From: Oncomelania hupensis
Taxonomy: Eukaryota > Mollusca > Gastropoda > Littorinimorpha > Pomatiopsidae
Assembly: GCA_036898135.1 (NCBI GenBank)
Contig: CM072525.1
Coordinates: 21,667,037 to 21,731,036, forward strand
Direction: 5' to 3'
Length of the DNA: 64,000 nucleotides
Numbering within the stretch: position 1 is the stretch's first letter; each line of letters begins with the position of its first letter. Both the position numbers and the translations under genes were made by a program. Under the pieces are notes generated by a model that saw only the letters and a program-made list of their open reading frames with translations, was not told the origin of the DNA and did not search any database. Shown here piece after piece: positions 25,857 to 37,800 of this stretch.

Positions 25857-28800
25857 ATAACCTAAACCTTATACCACATTGCACCGAAGGGGTTGCCGGG
25901 TGTTTCAGTATTAACTCTTTCCCTGCCAGGCATGTTTTCACGTTTGTGCCAGACATTTCTCTGGCACCGGAAAGAAAGTTCAGTACCTTAGGCATTTAAG
26001 CTACTGTTCTTTCAATAATAGTTGTTAAATAGACATATTTCATATCACATTAAAGGTAAAAGAGTGAAGAATAAGAAAAAAAACCACAAAAAATTAAAAT
26101 TTTATCTCTAAATTTATTATTAATAAGCATACTTACCATGACTCAACAAGTGCAATGTTTTGGCGTTGCTAGGTGATAGTGCCCTTTAGCGGAAGCTGGC
26201 AAAATCAAATCAAACATAGAGTTGCTTCCCCTGCACCAAACCGTCACGCGCCCCACGTGCCACAATACGCGTCTAAGCGCTCACGGCAAAGGACAGCACA
26301 CCTCATTTCTTATTTGGAACTGCGGGGAGGTGGGAGGGATATTAAATTGAGTCATGGTAAGTATGCTTATTAATAATAAATTTAGAGATAAAATTTTAAT
26401 ATTAATTACACATACTGTACCATGACTCAACAAGTGCAGATTAGCACGAAAAGGACGGAGGGAAGCAACTTTATCTGAAACAAACTTACCGTGAACAGGC
26501 TGGAGAAGAGGACCGGGACTGTAGGGCCATGACCACAGAACCGACTCCAAGAAGCCATCCTCTCGAGTATGGCAGGACAGAAACAGGAAGCAAGCTGGAA
26601 CCGGCCGAGGTCTCCTGAAGCCCAGAAAGCCCCTATAGAAGGCCGGACAACAGCCAAGCGTGAAGACGGAGAACGCTTGGATTACCGTGTGGAATCCCAG
26701 ATCGAGGCTGCAGAAGCGATCGCGCCCCGAGAGCGAGAGGAATGCACCGCCCCTGGGAAAGACGAAGGAGATCGGGAACCAGGGCTGAGCTGGCCAAAAG
26801 GGAGCCACGAGAATGAGAGAAGGGGACTCCTCTTCAGCTTTCCTGAGAACCCGCGGAAGGAGGGGGAATGGCGGGAAGGCATAAGCCTCCAACCCCTCCC
26901 AAGAAATGGACAACGCGTCCACCGCCCAAGCCAGACAATCTGTGACCGGCGACACAAACAGGGGTAGCCTGGAAGAGTAACGAGTGGCAAAAAGATCAAT
27001 CAGAGGTTTAAACCACTCCGCCCAAACTGGTTGAAGAACAGAGTGGGACAGCGTCCATTCCGTGTGGACCACACAATGAGGGCGACTCAGAAGATCGGCC
27101 AAGACATTGACAGAGCCGCTGACATGCTTGGCCACAAGCGTACAACCGAAATCAGCTAACCACAAAAGGAGGCTCTCCACCATCATGGAGAGAGCAGGGG
27201 AATGGGTACCCCCGAAGTGGTTGATGAGAGAAACCACAGTGGTACTGTCGGAGCGAACAAGCAAGAGGCCCCGAGGCAGGGAGGGAAGAAAACGATGAAG
27301 AGCCAGGCAAACGGCTTCCATCTCCAGGCGACTGATATGCCAAGACAGCTGGTCCTGAGACCAAAAACCGTGGGCTGAAAGGCTGCCAGTATGCGCACCC
27401 CAACCGACCAAACACGCATCCGTGAAGATTTCGGCCACCGGAAGCGGAGGGGAGATAAGCACCCCCGAAGAAAGCCACTCAACATTCCGCCAAGGAAGCA
27501 GAGAAGCGCGAAGGTCCGCCGTGACCGGAAAAAGAGCGTCCCAGGAATCGCTGGACTGACTCCAACGGGAAGAAAGCCAACGTTGAATCGGCCGCTTGCG
27601 AACTCCCGCGAGGGGAACCAGAGGAACCATAGACTCAAACGACCCCAAAAGAGAGGCCATAAATCTGGCTGACACGAAATCCTGACTCTCCAAAAGTAGC
27701 AGAAGGGACTGAAGCTTCTGCACCCGACGAGCCAAAGGGCGGACCGACCAATCGCGAGTGTCGAACGACATTCCCAGGTAGTTGAAAACCTGAGATGGAG
27801 ACAACTCAGACTTGAGAGGGTTCATAGAGAACCCCAAGCGCCGAGCCCAAAGGAGAACGAGCCTGGTGTGCACAAGACAGAGATCGTGAGAACTAGCCTT
27901 GACCAACCAGTCATCAAGATAAGCAGAGAACCGCACCCCGAGTCCGCGGACTACGGCAGACAGTTCTTTGACAATCCTTGTGAAAACCCAAGGACTGAGA
28001 GACAAACCAAAGGGAAGGGCTTTGAAATGAAAAACCCGATCTCTCCAGACGAAACGCATCCAACGCCTGTGAAGAGGATGAATAGACACATGGAAATAGG
28101 CGTCAGAAAGATCGATAGAGGTAGCCCAATCCCCCGGGCGCAGAGACATACGCACCGCAGCGGGAGTTTCCAAGCGGAAACGAATGCGGCGAAGAAACTT
28201 GTTCAACGAGGAAAGATCGAGCACCGGGCGCCAACCGCCGGATGCCTTCGGGACAACGAAGAGGCGGCCGTAAAACCCCGGGGAGTGAGGGCAAAGGACC
28301 TCCTCTATAGTGCCCTTCTGGAGAAGGGCTATGACCTCCGCATCGAGAATCGCCTGAGCCTCAGGAGGAGACAGGGGGCGAAACAAAGGCGGGGAGCGAC
28401 GAAGAAGGGGCCGAGAGGAACCCCACTGAAGTTTGAACCCCGACCGAATCACCTCTAGAACCCAACTGCTAGCAGAGGGGAGGCTGAGCCAAGCATGAAA
28501 CTGACGAGCCAAGCCACCTGCCCGGAGGGGTAGAACACCTAGGGGTGTACAGGCAGGGATAGGACTGGTGGAAAACGCGCCACTGCGTAAACGCCTACGG
28601 CCTACCTCAACCCTGCCACGGGAAGAGGAAGTACCACACGGCCCACCCCGAGGAGAGAGACCACGGACCGAGCGACCTCGACACCTGTCAGGAAAGAAAG
28701 GCGGGGCCGAAGGGGTGTCCCGAGCCCAGAAGGCGAAACCAACCGACTGGGACCGGTCCGACTCCTCGCGAACAGCTGTGCGAACATAAGGACCAAACAG

Positions 28801-31800
28801 AGAGTCGGGTACCAAGGGTCCCACCCGAAGCGAGGAGGACAAGAGCGGAGGCAACGGAGACGCTGACTGAAGAAAAGCGTCACGACGCGCAAGAAGCAGG
28901 TTGACATAGGCAATAGCCTGCGATTCGCAACCCAGAACGATGGAGGTACAGAGGGCCTGCAACAAGGACCTCACCGAAATCAACGAACCCTCGTCACAGA
29001 AAACGTGCCCAGAAAGAAAAGCAGAAGACAGCGCAGCAGAAAGTGCGTCAGCGAGAGAAGTATACTCAAGGGACCTAACAATAGCCTCCTCTATCTGTGC
29101 CAGACCACCGACTGGAACAGGGATCGACGAAGGAGGCAAAGGCTTGAGGCCCCCCAAAAGAGCAAGATCATCCTGGGAAACCGGGAGCGATGACTTCGGA
29201 AGAAACGACCGAGAGAGGAACTTGCCGGGAACACCGGTCAATGAAGACAAACTCAAAAAAGAGCCCACAGCGGAAGCTCTAGGGAACCGAGGGACTTCCT
29301 CAAATGAAGAGGAAGGGGCCTCGCCCTCTTTAAGTCCTCTAGCCGCAGAAAAGGCCCAATCCACAAAACGTTTAACACTAGGAGACTCCCTGAATACAAG
29401 GCAAGCCTCATCAGACTCGGCAGAAGCAAGAGTCCCGCCTAGGAAGGAATGGAGGTGTGGTAGGGGCACCGAAACCTCCTCCACCACCTGAGGACAAAAA
29501 GCCGCAGCGTGTTGAACCGCCTCTCTAAAAAGAGCCTCAGGGTTAAGGGCTGGATAGAACGCCCCAGCACCCGAGAAATCAGGAACTAGGGTAGGAGGAA
29601 CCAAGAGTGCCCCACCCCCACCAGAAGGCGGCGCGCACAAAGGCAAAGCGGCGTTCGCATGTAATCCGGAGGAAGGTAACGAAAAAATCGAACCAACAGC
29701 ACCGGAAACCAGTACCCCCGACCCACAACCGAAACCGGAAGTGACAGAGGTCGAAGGGTGAACAGGGAAAGCTTGACCCAAACCGGAAACGGAAGGGGGC
29801 CACGGGCAAACCGTACCCCCCGATCCGGAAACCGGAGCCCCCGCCCCACGACCGCAAGCGGAAGTGGAGTACAAAGGAGGATGAGAGGGAGAATCCAAAC
29901 CGGAAAAGGAAGAGGGTGACGGGTGTACCGTACCCCCAGTACCGGAAACCAGAGCCCCCGCCCCACGACCGCAAGCGGAAGTGGAGTACAAAGGAGGATG
30001 AGGGGGAGAATCCAAACCGGAAAAGGAAGAGGGTGACGGGTGTACCGTACCCTCCGTACCGGAAACCAGAGCCCCCGCCCCACGACCGCAAGCGGAAGTG
30101 GAGTGCAATGGGGGCTGGACTGGGGAGAGGAGGGACAAACCGGACGAACCGGAAGCCACACCCCTTGTCGCAGCTGGACGTAACACTGCGTACAGTGCTT
30201 TACGTGACCCAAGCTTGACATTAGCCCGAAGGCCCGACCCGGTCTGAATCCCGCAGGAAACAGAAGGGAAGGCTTCGGCAGGGAGCTTATCCGGCCGTGC
30301 CGGGGCGTCCCTGTCGGACATTAATGTGGTCCTAAACTAGGGCGACCACTTATATAAGCCAGAAGTCCCGACCCGGTCTGAATCCCGTAGGAAACAGAAG
30401 GGAACGGCTTCAGCAAGTAGCTGGCCCGGCCGTGCCGGAGCGTCCCTGCTGGAAATATTATGTGGTCCTAAACTAGGGCGACCACTTATATGTTTCTGGT
30501 CGAAACCTTGACCAGAAACGGCCCCAAGGTCACTTCTGGCAAGACCAAGGAGCCACCCCTCACCTCACTACCACCACTCCCCACCTCTTTACCACCACTT
30601 CTACTGACCTGAAAGGCAGAAGACAACAAACAAGGGGGCGTAGGAGTGGACAAAACAGCAAAGCCAACGAAGCAAAGCGGTAGAGGGGACGAAGAAATCC
30701 CGGACGTAGCGGGAGCTGCGCTAACAGCAACAGAAGGGACCGTAAACCGACCTATCTAGCGTGAACGGTCGACGAAGCAGAGACACGCAGCGACGGGGTG
30801 GAACACGACGAACCGCTGCGGTAATAGGATAACAGGATAATAAACCAGACAAAATGGAGAAAACCTACAACTCCGCCGGCAGCAACAACGAACTACCGGG
30901 CGAAAGCAGTAAGCCAGCAAAAAGAGAGCTACAGTAGGCACAACCACTCTAACCAAGTGCCAAATAAGAATTGAGGTGTGCTGTCCTTTGCCGTGAGCGC
31001 TTAGACGCGTATTGTGGCACGTGGGGCGCGTGACGGTTTGGTGCAGGGGAAGCAACTCTATGTTTGATTTGATTTTGCCAGCTTCCGCTAAAGGGCACTA
31101 TCACCTAGCAACGCCAAAACATTGCACTTGTTGAGTCATGGTACAGTATGTGTAATTAATTGTTAATTTGATTATGTTATTGAAATATGTGTTTTGAAAG
31201 CATGTTGATCTTTTTGAAATGATAAAATAAAATTAAAATATTTCTACATACCACAGTTATAAAACAAATCTGGAGGAATAATTCCAATCACTGAATCAGC
31301 TTCACACACCAGAAAGAAAATTTATTTAGGATCAAAATACACTTTACAGTTTGAAATTATATTGATTATTAGCACAGAGTTTGACACACTGTCGATTGTG
31401 CCCATCACTATGCTTAGTAAAATGCACAATAAACACTCTAAAAACGAATCAATTTGAAGAAAAAACGCGCCTGTCGATCGAGAACGAAAGTAGAAAGAGT
31501 TATCTCTCTTTGGTTAAAATAAAACTTGGATTGGACTGCGCAAAAAACCGGAACGAAACGGAATACTGAAATCGACGATATATCGTCGATTGGCACAAAC
31601 ATGGCGGCTCAGATCGACGATATATCGTCGATTGGCAGGGAAAGAGTTAATAGTATCCCCACTTTCTGGAAATTTAGTGATTTAAATTCCCACTGTCGCT
31701 GTCTTTCTCCTTTGTTGTTTCTCATTCCTACTCTGTTCTATCAATCTACTATACTATCTTCTTCTTTGCCAGACCAGTCACCTACCTTTTTTCTTGAAAA

Positions 31801-34800
31801 CTCTTCGGGAATAAAACTCCTCATTGTGTGTGTGGGGTCTGCTGGATCAGCTTTGGAATATTGGACGCTTTCTGCCAGGTGGTCACTGGGGCTTCCTATG
31901 ATGTTATTATTTGGTAATGTAGGCATTTTATATGTATGTGTTTTGTTGATATTTTATAATGAAGTTTGTATTCTATTTTGTTTTTGTAAAAGGGGGTTCG
32001 ATAAATTAGAGTATAGCCTCAGCGTCCCCTGCGTGGGATGTCTTTATTGTAAAGTGACCGGCTGTGGAGTGCATTCAGTGTTAGCACTAGGGTTGTTTCG
32101 ACAGATCTTTTATGCGGATCAGTGGTGAGTCATCTTTCAGCGAGGTTGTGGTCTTGATTTTTAGGTCCTGATTTGGCGCGGAAGAGTCCGCTGGACCTAA
32201 AGCAATAACCATGTAATGTAATAATTGTCACAGAAAGCTAGTTAGACCCTGCACTAAGGCTTTTCGCTTTAAATAGTTCAGCCTGCTGTAGCCTGTGTAA
32301 ATTAAAGTCACTGCCTAGCAGACGACAGAAGTCAGGGCTGTGCTAAGCATGTGTAAGCTAACTCTCGCTAGGATAGGCAGTGACCTCATCCTGCTTACGT
32401 ATAGCCGCCACCCCTGCTAGGAGGCGCTCAGATCTCACGAGATTTTTGCAGGCTTAAGCTGACCACACGATTAAGTAGTCATTCTGTGCCTAACTCTCAC
32501 ACGAGAAGTAGCAACGCTCTGAAAGATCTGCTCTAGCAGAAAGACTAAGCAGGTGACGGGTAAAATTCATTCATTGCAGTATAGCCACAGCCTGACATTG
32601 TCAAGAAGGTAAATGATCAATCTTTTGTTTCATCGCGATTTATTGATAATGTTGTTGGATTACGTTTGTGAAGTCTTGCCATGTTTTATCACTGTGAATA
32701 TTATTAAAACTTTGCTTGACCACGTGGCTGACACACCCGACCAGTTTCGCCACCATGAGGTATCCCCTACGGACCCACTGTTATTTCTCTTATGTGTATT
32801 ATTGCAGACCAGTGTCTGTACCGGAGATGTGTATACTGTTAATTACTTCTCCATGTGTTTAGTTTAGCCACGATATATGTATAGGGATTATGTTGGAGAT
32901 TCCAGTGGACCACAAACTTAGAAGAATGTTCATCCCTTGTTTGTATAAGTGAAGCTATCACTGAGGGCTGTTACTGTTATCGGTGAGACACTCTGCACAC
33001 CCTTAGTAAACAAGTTGCAGAAACTCATCTTATGTTTTGCAGATGAGCAGGTTTGTTGGTCCGATGCAGGAAATAGACTACTAACAATCAACCCTGACAT
33101 TCGGCCTGCAGGGGAACATCGAGCATTGAGCTCCGATAGCCCAATAGTCAACCACCAAGGAGGAGACACCATCACCACACCTCAATGAATCAGCTAAGTG
33201 CAAGAAGAAAAGCACTAACACTGATCTAGAAGGACTGTGCGGTAGTCCACTCTCCTGAAAACAAATATTAGGCCAACCAGAACAAATAGCCCAATGATGA
33301 GACAGTAGTAAATATCAAGAACAGTAGCAGCATAGACCCATAAAGGAACGAACCATTCGAAGTGAATTTTGACATTTAAGTTAATAGAGTGTTTAGAGAA
33401 TTATGTATAGAGTAGAGAAAATAAATGTGTGATATTTACTGTTAACAAGTGGCTGGACTACCTATGTTTCATAGCTGTGCAAGAGCTAGTGTGTCAGTGA
33501 ATCTTTTACCATTGTCTCCCTATCTCTATAACCCTATTTGCACACAGACCGAGCTAAACATATAAATGTATTAAGATTAGTCAAAGGGTTATTATACTAG
33601 CCGATCCCCGCAGACAAAGACGAGTGTGTAATAGCATTCAATTGTGCAGAGCCCAGTAACAATAGACCCACCGTCAGAGTAATGTTATACCACATTAAGA
33701 TATTGCCAAACAACGTAGTTAAAAGGAAGTGGAAGAAAGGTTTCTTCAGTAGCACACCCAACTGGGCTTGCACTAGAGCTTTCCGTCTAGCGTCTCTGTA
33801 TGCAGGCTTACAGGAATAGTGTGTCTACTGCCACAAGGATGCAACATATTTAAACTCTTTCGCAGTTGACACAGCCCAGCATCCAAACCCTATTATAGCA
33901 TAACACAGCAATATGATGTGTGAAGCACACAAGCCTTTAACCCTGAAAGTGATGGTGGGGAAGTGTATCCCCATCAAGTGAAGTACAATATTTACACCAA
34001 GCTGTATGCGCTGCTGGTTTAGCTGTACACAACCAAAACCTACTACAATGATCACTAAGAAATCTATTGTGACCGACTTACAAGCATGACCCTTACCCCA
34101 AGCTGAATGGTGGTGGAGGCTCTAGGCATGGGACTCTGATTGGCCATCCTCAACCTGTTTTGCATGTAGGCGTCATATTCCTGCCTCGCTGTAGGTGACA
34201 TTCGGATGGAAGCAGGGGACCCGGGAATTCTGGCCTGCATCATGGGGCCAGGACCAGGAGGACCAGGGCCAGGTCCAGAACTGGTTGAAGGCGGGAGACC
34301 ACCGGGTTGCATAGATGGAGGAGGGGCAGAGTTCGGAGGTATGCCCAAGGGGCGAGGGGGCATTCCCATCTGTCCGCTGGGGCCTGGCCCTGCCCATTGA
34401 GGAGGTCCTTGAGGTCCAAACTGCTCCTGATACAAAAGAAAAAAAAAAGATGCAAGAAATAAATCTGTTAACAATCTAAACTAAGTAATGAATACCAGCC
34501 TGTCAAAACATTGTATGTGGTGTGCCTCAAGGTTCTGTCTTGGGCCCCCTGCTCTTCTCAGTTTACACAACCCAGCTGGGAGATATAATTAAAAGACATG
34601 GTGTTGACTGGTAGCTGTTCGCTGATGACTACTTGGATAAGAGTTTCCACCTAAATGAAAAATTTGCAACAGCCACAGTGCAGCCAGTTGAACACGGAGG
34701 CGCGGTGGCCGAGTGGTTAGAGCATTGGCTTGCGGATCTGAAGGTCCCGAGTTCGAGCCCAGGCCTGGGCATTGTGTTGTGTCCTTGGGAAAGACACTTT

Positions 34801-37800
34801 ACTCCCGTTTTCTACTCCTTCGAATGAGAGTATAAACTGAGGTCTAGTCTGTGTCGCATGCATTCCATCATAACGGACTTTAAAGATCCTGTCCTAGACG
34901 GATGAGTGCCGGTGACAAGAACACACCCAGCATGTACCTTGGGTAAAGCGCTTCACTTGGGGCTGCTGTACTTTCGAAAAAACGAAAGTGCCCGAATTTC
35001 ACCTAAAGTTGTTAAAATAAAAAAACAAATAAAATAAAATAAGTATTGAGGTCAAGATATCGATGGCAGCCAATTGCCTCAAACTAAATGAAGACAAAAC
35101 AGGCCATATTATGTGGTTCTGATATCAGTCGTCGAAAGGTGACACTTTAATCTATCATTGTCTGCCAAAGTGATGAACTTAGGACTAATTATTTATTGAC
35201 AGTGGCTTGACAATGATTTTCCATTTGAGTTCTGTTGTGAGTTTTTTTTTTCTTCCAGCTGCGTGCCCTTGGAAAGTTGCTTTCCTACTTAAATAAAAAG
35301 ACTGCCAATGCTGTTGCAGTATCCATGATCTTGTCAAGATTAGATTAGTCTATGGGGGCTTCCTCAGTGCCAGCCGCAGAGACTCCAAAAATTGCAAAAT
35401 ACTGCAGCACTTCTTGTGTCAAAAACAAAGAAATCAGACCATATTACACCAATCTTGAGAGTCTTGCTTCCAGTGCAAAAAAGAATAGACCACAAGGTAT
35501 TATCTCTGGTATTTGCTTACATCCATGGCACTTCACCTGCCTACCTACAAGAGCTCGTCTCTCGGTATGCTCCCTCTCATGGACTGCGCTTGGCCTCACA
35601 GTTCCTGCTTCAGGTGGCTAGTGTTGCAAGGCACAGGAAAAATAACTTCGGCGCTAGATCATTTGAATGTGCTGCACCTTGTCTGTGGAAGGATCTTCCT
35701 AAGTCTCTGCGGGCATGTGACACAGAGTCATTCAAGCAACAGGCTGAAGACTCACCTGTTTTGCACTTTGACAAATTTCGGGCACTTTTTCCCCCCCTAG
35801 ATTTAGTCTGTCTTATCCCGTTTTATTATGCTCTCTGAGCATGCTGTAACAGCATGGATTATCAGCGCTTTACAAGTGACTATCAAATCAAATACACAAT
35901 ACATCAAACTTTAATTTCCTCAAAGTATTTATATTAATTCATCCTCTACAGGACTTTATATTCCGCTCACATTTTTCTTTCTAAAATCTAAATTAGTTGT
36001 GAATTGCTGAAAAAAAAAACCACCATCGCTAGGTTTTACTTATAAGAACACATTTTGATGCGTTGTACTATATACTTTGATATATATTTGAGATACTCAC
36101 AGTTTTCTTGCTGTAGTAGTCTTGCACCACGACTTGGTGTTGTCTGGCCAGTTTGCGTTGATTTTCCAGGTTCTTCTGAATCTCTGACTGCTCACTGGCC
36201 ACTCTCTCTAGCTCCAGCACGTCCTTGGGGTTCGATTCCTGGTTGTTCTTCTTCGCCTGAGAACAATACTACATACATCAGATACTTCCACAACAGCCAG
36301 TACAATGGAAAGGCAGAGAGACCACTTACATATGTCTACTATAAAAGAATTTTGTTTGCAATCTTGGCTGCGATTCTCCAAAAAAGCATGAAAGATAGAC
36401 CATGTATATTTAACTCTTAGCGTCCTATAGCGCGGTAATGCGCGCCTCGCCCGTAATCCTGAAGCGCGGTAATGCGCGTCTCGTTAGTGCACCTTTTAGT
36501 CATGAAATCACAGGAAATAGGAACTCTCCAGTGCGTGAGAGAAGGTTGAGTCAACTTCCGGAAAGGTTCCCGTGTGTTTTCCGCTATCGTTTTCGCAAGT
36601 TTGACGTGGTTTTGTGTACTTTTTTAACGATTTTGTTTGAGGTTTGAGTTTGCGAAATTTTCGGCCATGATGGCAGGGGATAGCTCCGACAGTGATAGTG
36701 AGTTTGGTAACCTTATCGATCAGCTTATGGCTGAAAGAGCACAAGGACTTGGTGTAGACAACCAGAGTGAGTTTTCTTGTCTGTGTTGACTGCACACATT
36801 CACATGCAATCCACACTGTCTTGTTGATTTTGTTGTTGTTTTATTAACATAATCCATAAAATACCTGTAATTATGAATTAATTACAAGATTCCAACAGGT
36901 AAAAATAGTACTAAAGTCAAAATGGTTCTTTGGGTACATAGAATAACCATTTTGTAAACATATCCTAAAATATGAAGTTAATGTGACAATAAATAAATTT
37001 TTTGCAATTTTTTCAAATTCATAACCCAATTTATTGCAATACACTTGAAATCCTTACAGGATATAGGCGCAAATGTACAGAAAACCTTATAGGACGCTAA
37101 GAGTTAAAAGGGAACAATCACATCCTCCGTACTCATAGCAATTGTGTCAAGATTTATTTCATAATTTGCTAACCGTTTTCAGAAAAGGGGTCAAAATGCT
37201 GGAAGAGCTCATAAATATTTACATATATTTCAAGACTTGCATAAAAAACCTACTGAAAACGTTGGATGTAGGTGGAATCTTATTAAGCCTACTTGAAAAT
37301 TGTTTCCAGGATTTCAGAGTTGTTGGGACCTTAAGGAAATTGCTTGAGACTTTGTGAGTGTTACTTAGACCATTTGCATGTTAAACTGGTAATAGAATGC
37401 TGCTGTGAATTAGCCATACCTGTCTCTGTCTAGCCTGGATGGTCTTCTTGGCTCTCTTCTGCTTGGCAATCTGCTGCTCCAGCACCTTGACATGCATCTC
37501 CAGATACTGCTGCTGCTTGCCTAGCCAGTCTTCATACTGCATCACCTGCCTGTCATACTCTGGACCAGGGGCTAGATCCGCTGTGGCACAGACAAATAAG
37601 TAATGTTATGTAAGGAATCATTTTAACTCATAAGAGTGTAAAAGCCAGGTCCAACACAACATGTAACAACATACTAGAATTGGCTAAACATCTGGAAACA
37701 CCAACGGGCAATATAACACTCTCAACCTCTAGCCATAATTACTACTTTTATGGTTTGCAAATACTCCTGCCCCCTCCCCATTCTCTCCCTCTCCCCATAC

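Larger units (their letters stand above)
26093..31160 (-). mobile_element. DIRS-type retroelement (about 5.07 kb)
   Basis: 184-bp inverted repeats at 26134-26317 and 30960-31143. The internal complementary region at 26350-26438 is made of the complement of the left outer end (26093-26143) joined at 26400/26401 to the complement of the right outer end (about 31123-31160). This is the diagnostic DIRS-1 layout, which lets a circular DNA form. The large minus-strand ORF is listed separately. No tyrosine recombinase or methyltransferase is visible between the RT-RNase H end (near 26600) and the internal complementary region, so the copy is probably non-autonomous by deletion. Confidence 0.9.
25911..31650. 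mobile_element. piggyBac-type TTAA element (non-autonomous), carrying a DIRS insertion
   Basis: TTAA at 25911-25914 and 31647-31650. 18-bp inverted ends TTAACTCTTTCCCTGCCA. The right subterminal region has two CGACGATATATCGTCG palindromes (31573-31590 and 31616-31632). Excluding the DIRS element it is about 670 bp with no transposase, i.e. MITE-sized. It sits exactly in the TATAAA of the SINE-like copy 3. Confidence 0.88.

Noticed and set aside
26569..30218. Plus-strand ORFs of 130-200 codons across the DIRS element
   Set aside because: Antisense to the 1,346-codon RT-RNase H ORF, with no recognisable motifs; not a recombinase by eye (no conserved R...HxxR...Y pattern seen).
30962..31143. 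LTR of a retrovirus-like element
   Set aside because: The matching copy at 26134-26317 is inverted, not direct, and the ORF has DIRS-type RT-RNase H without integrase or protease.
25911..31650. piggyBac transposase within the TTAA element
   Set aside because: Apart from the DIRS insertion only ~670 bp remain and no DDE/D ORF is present.
34697..34775. Functional tRNA gene
   Set aside because: A and B boxes are present, but the acceptor stem is not closed and the sequence runs into a SINE body with an A-rich tail.
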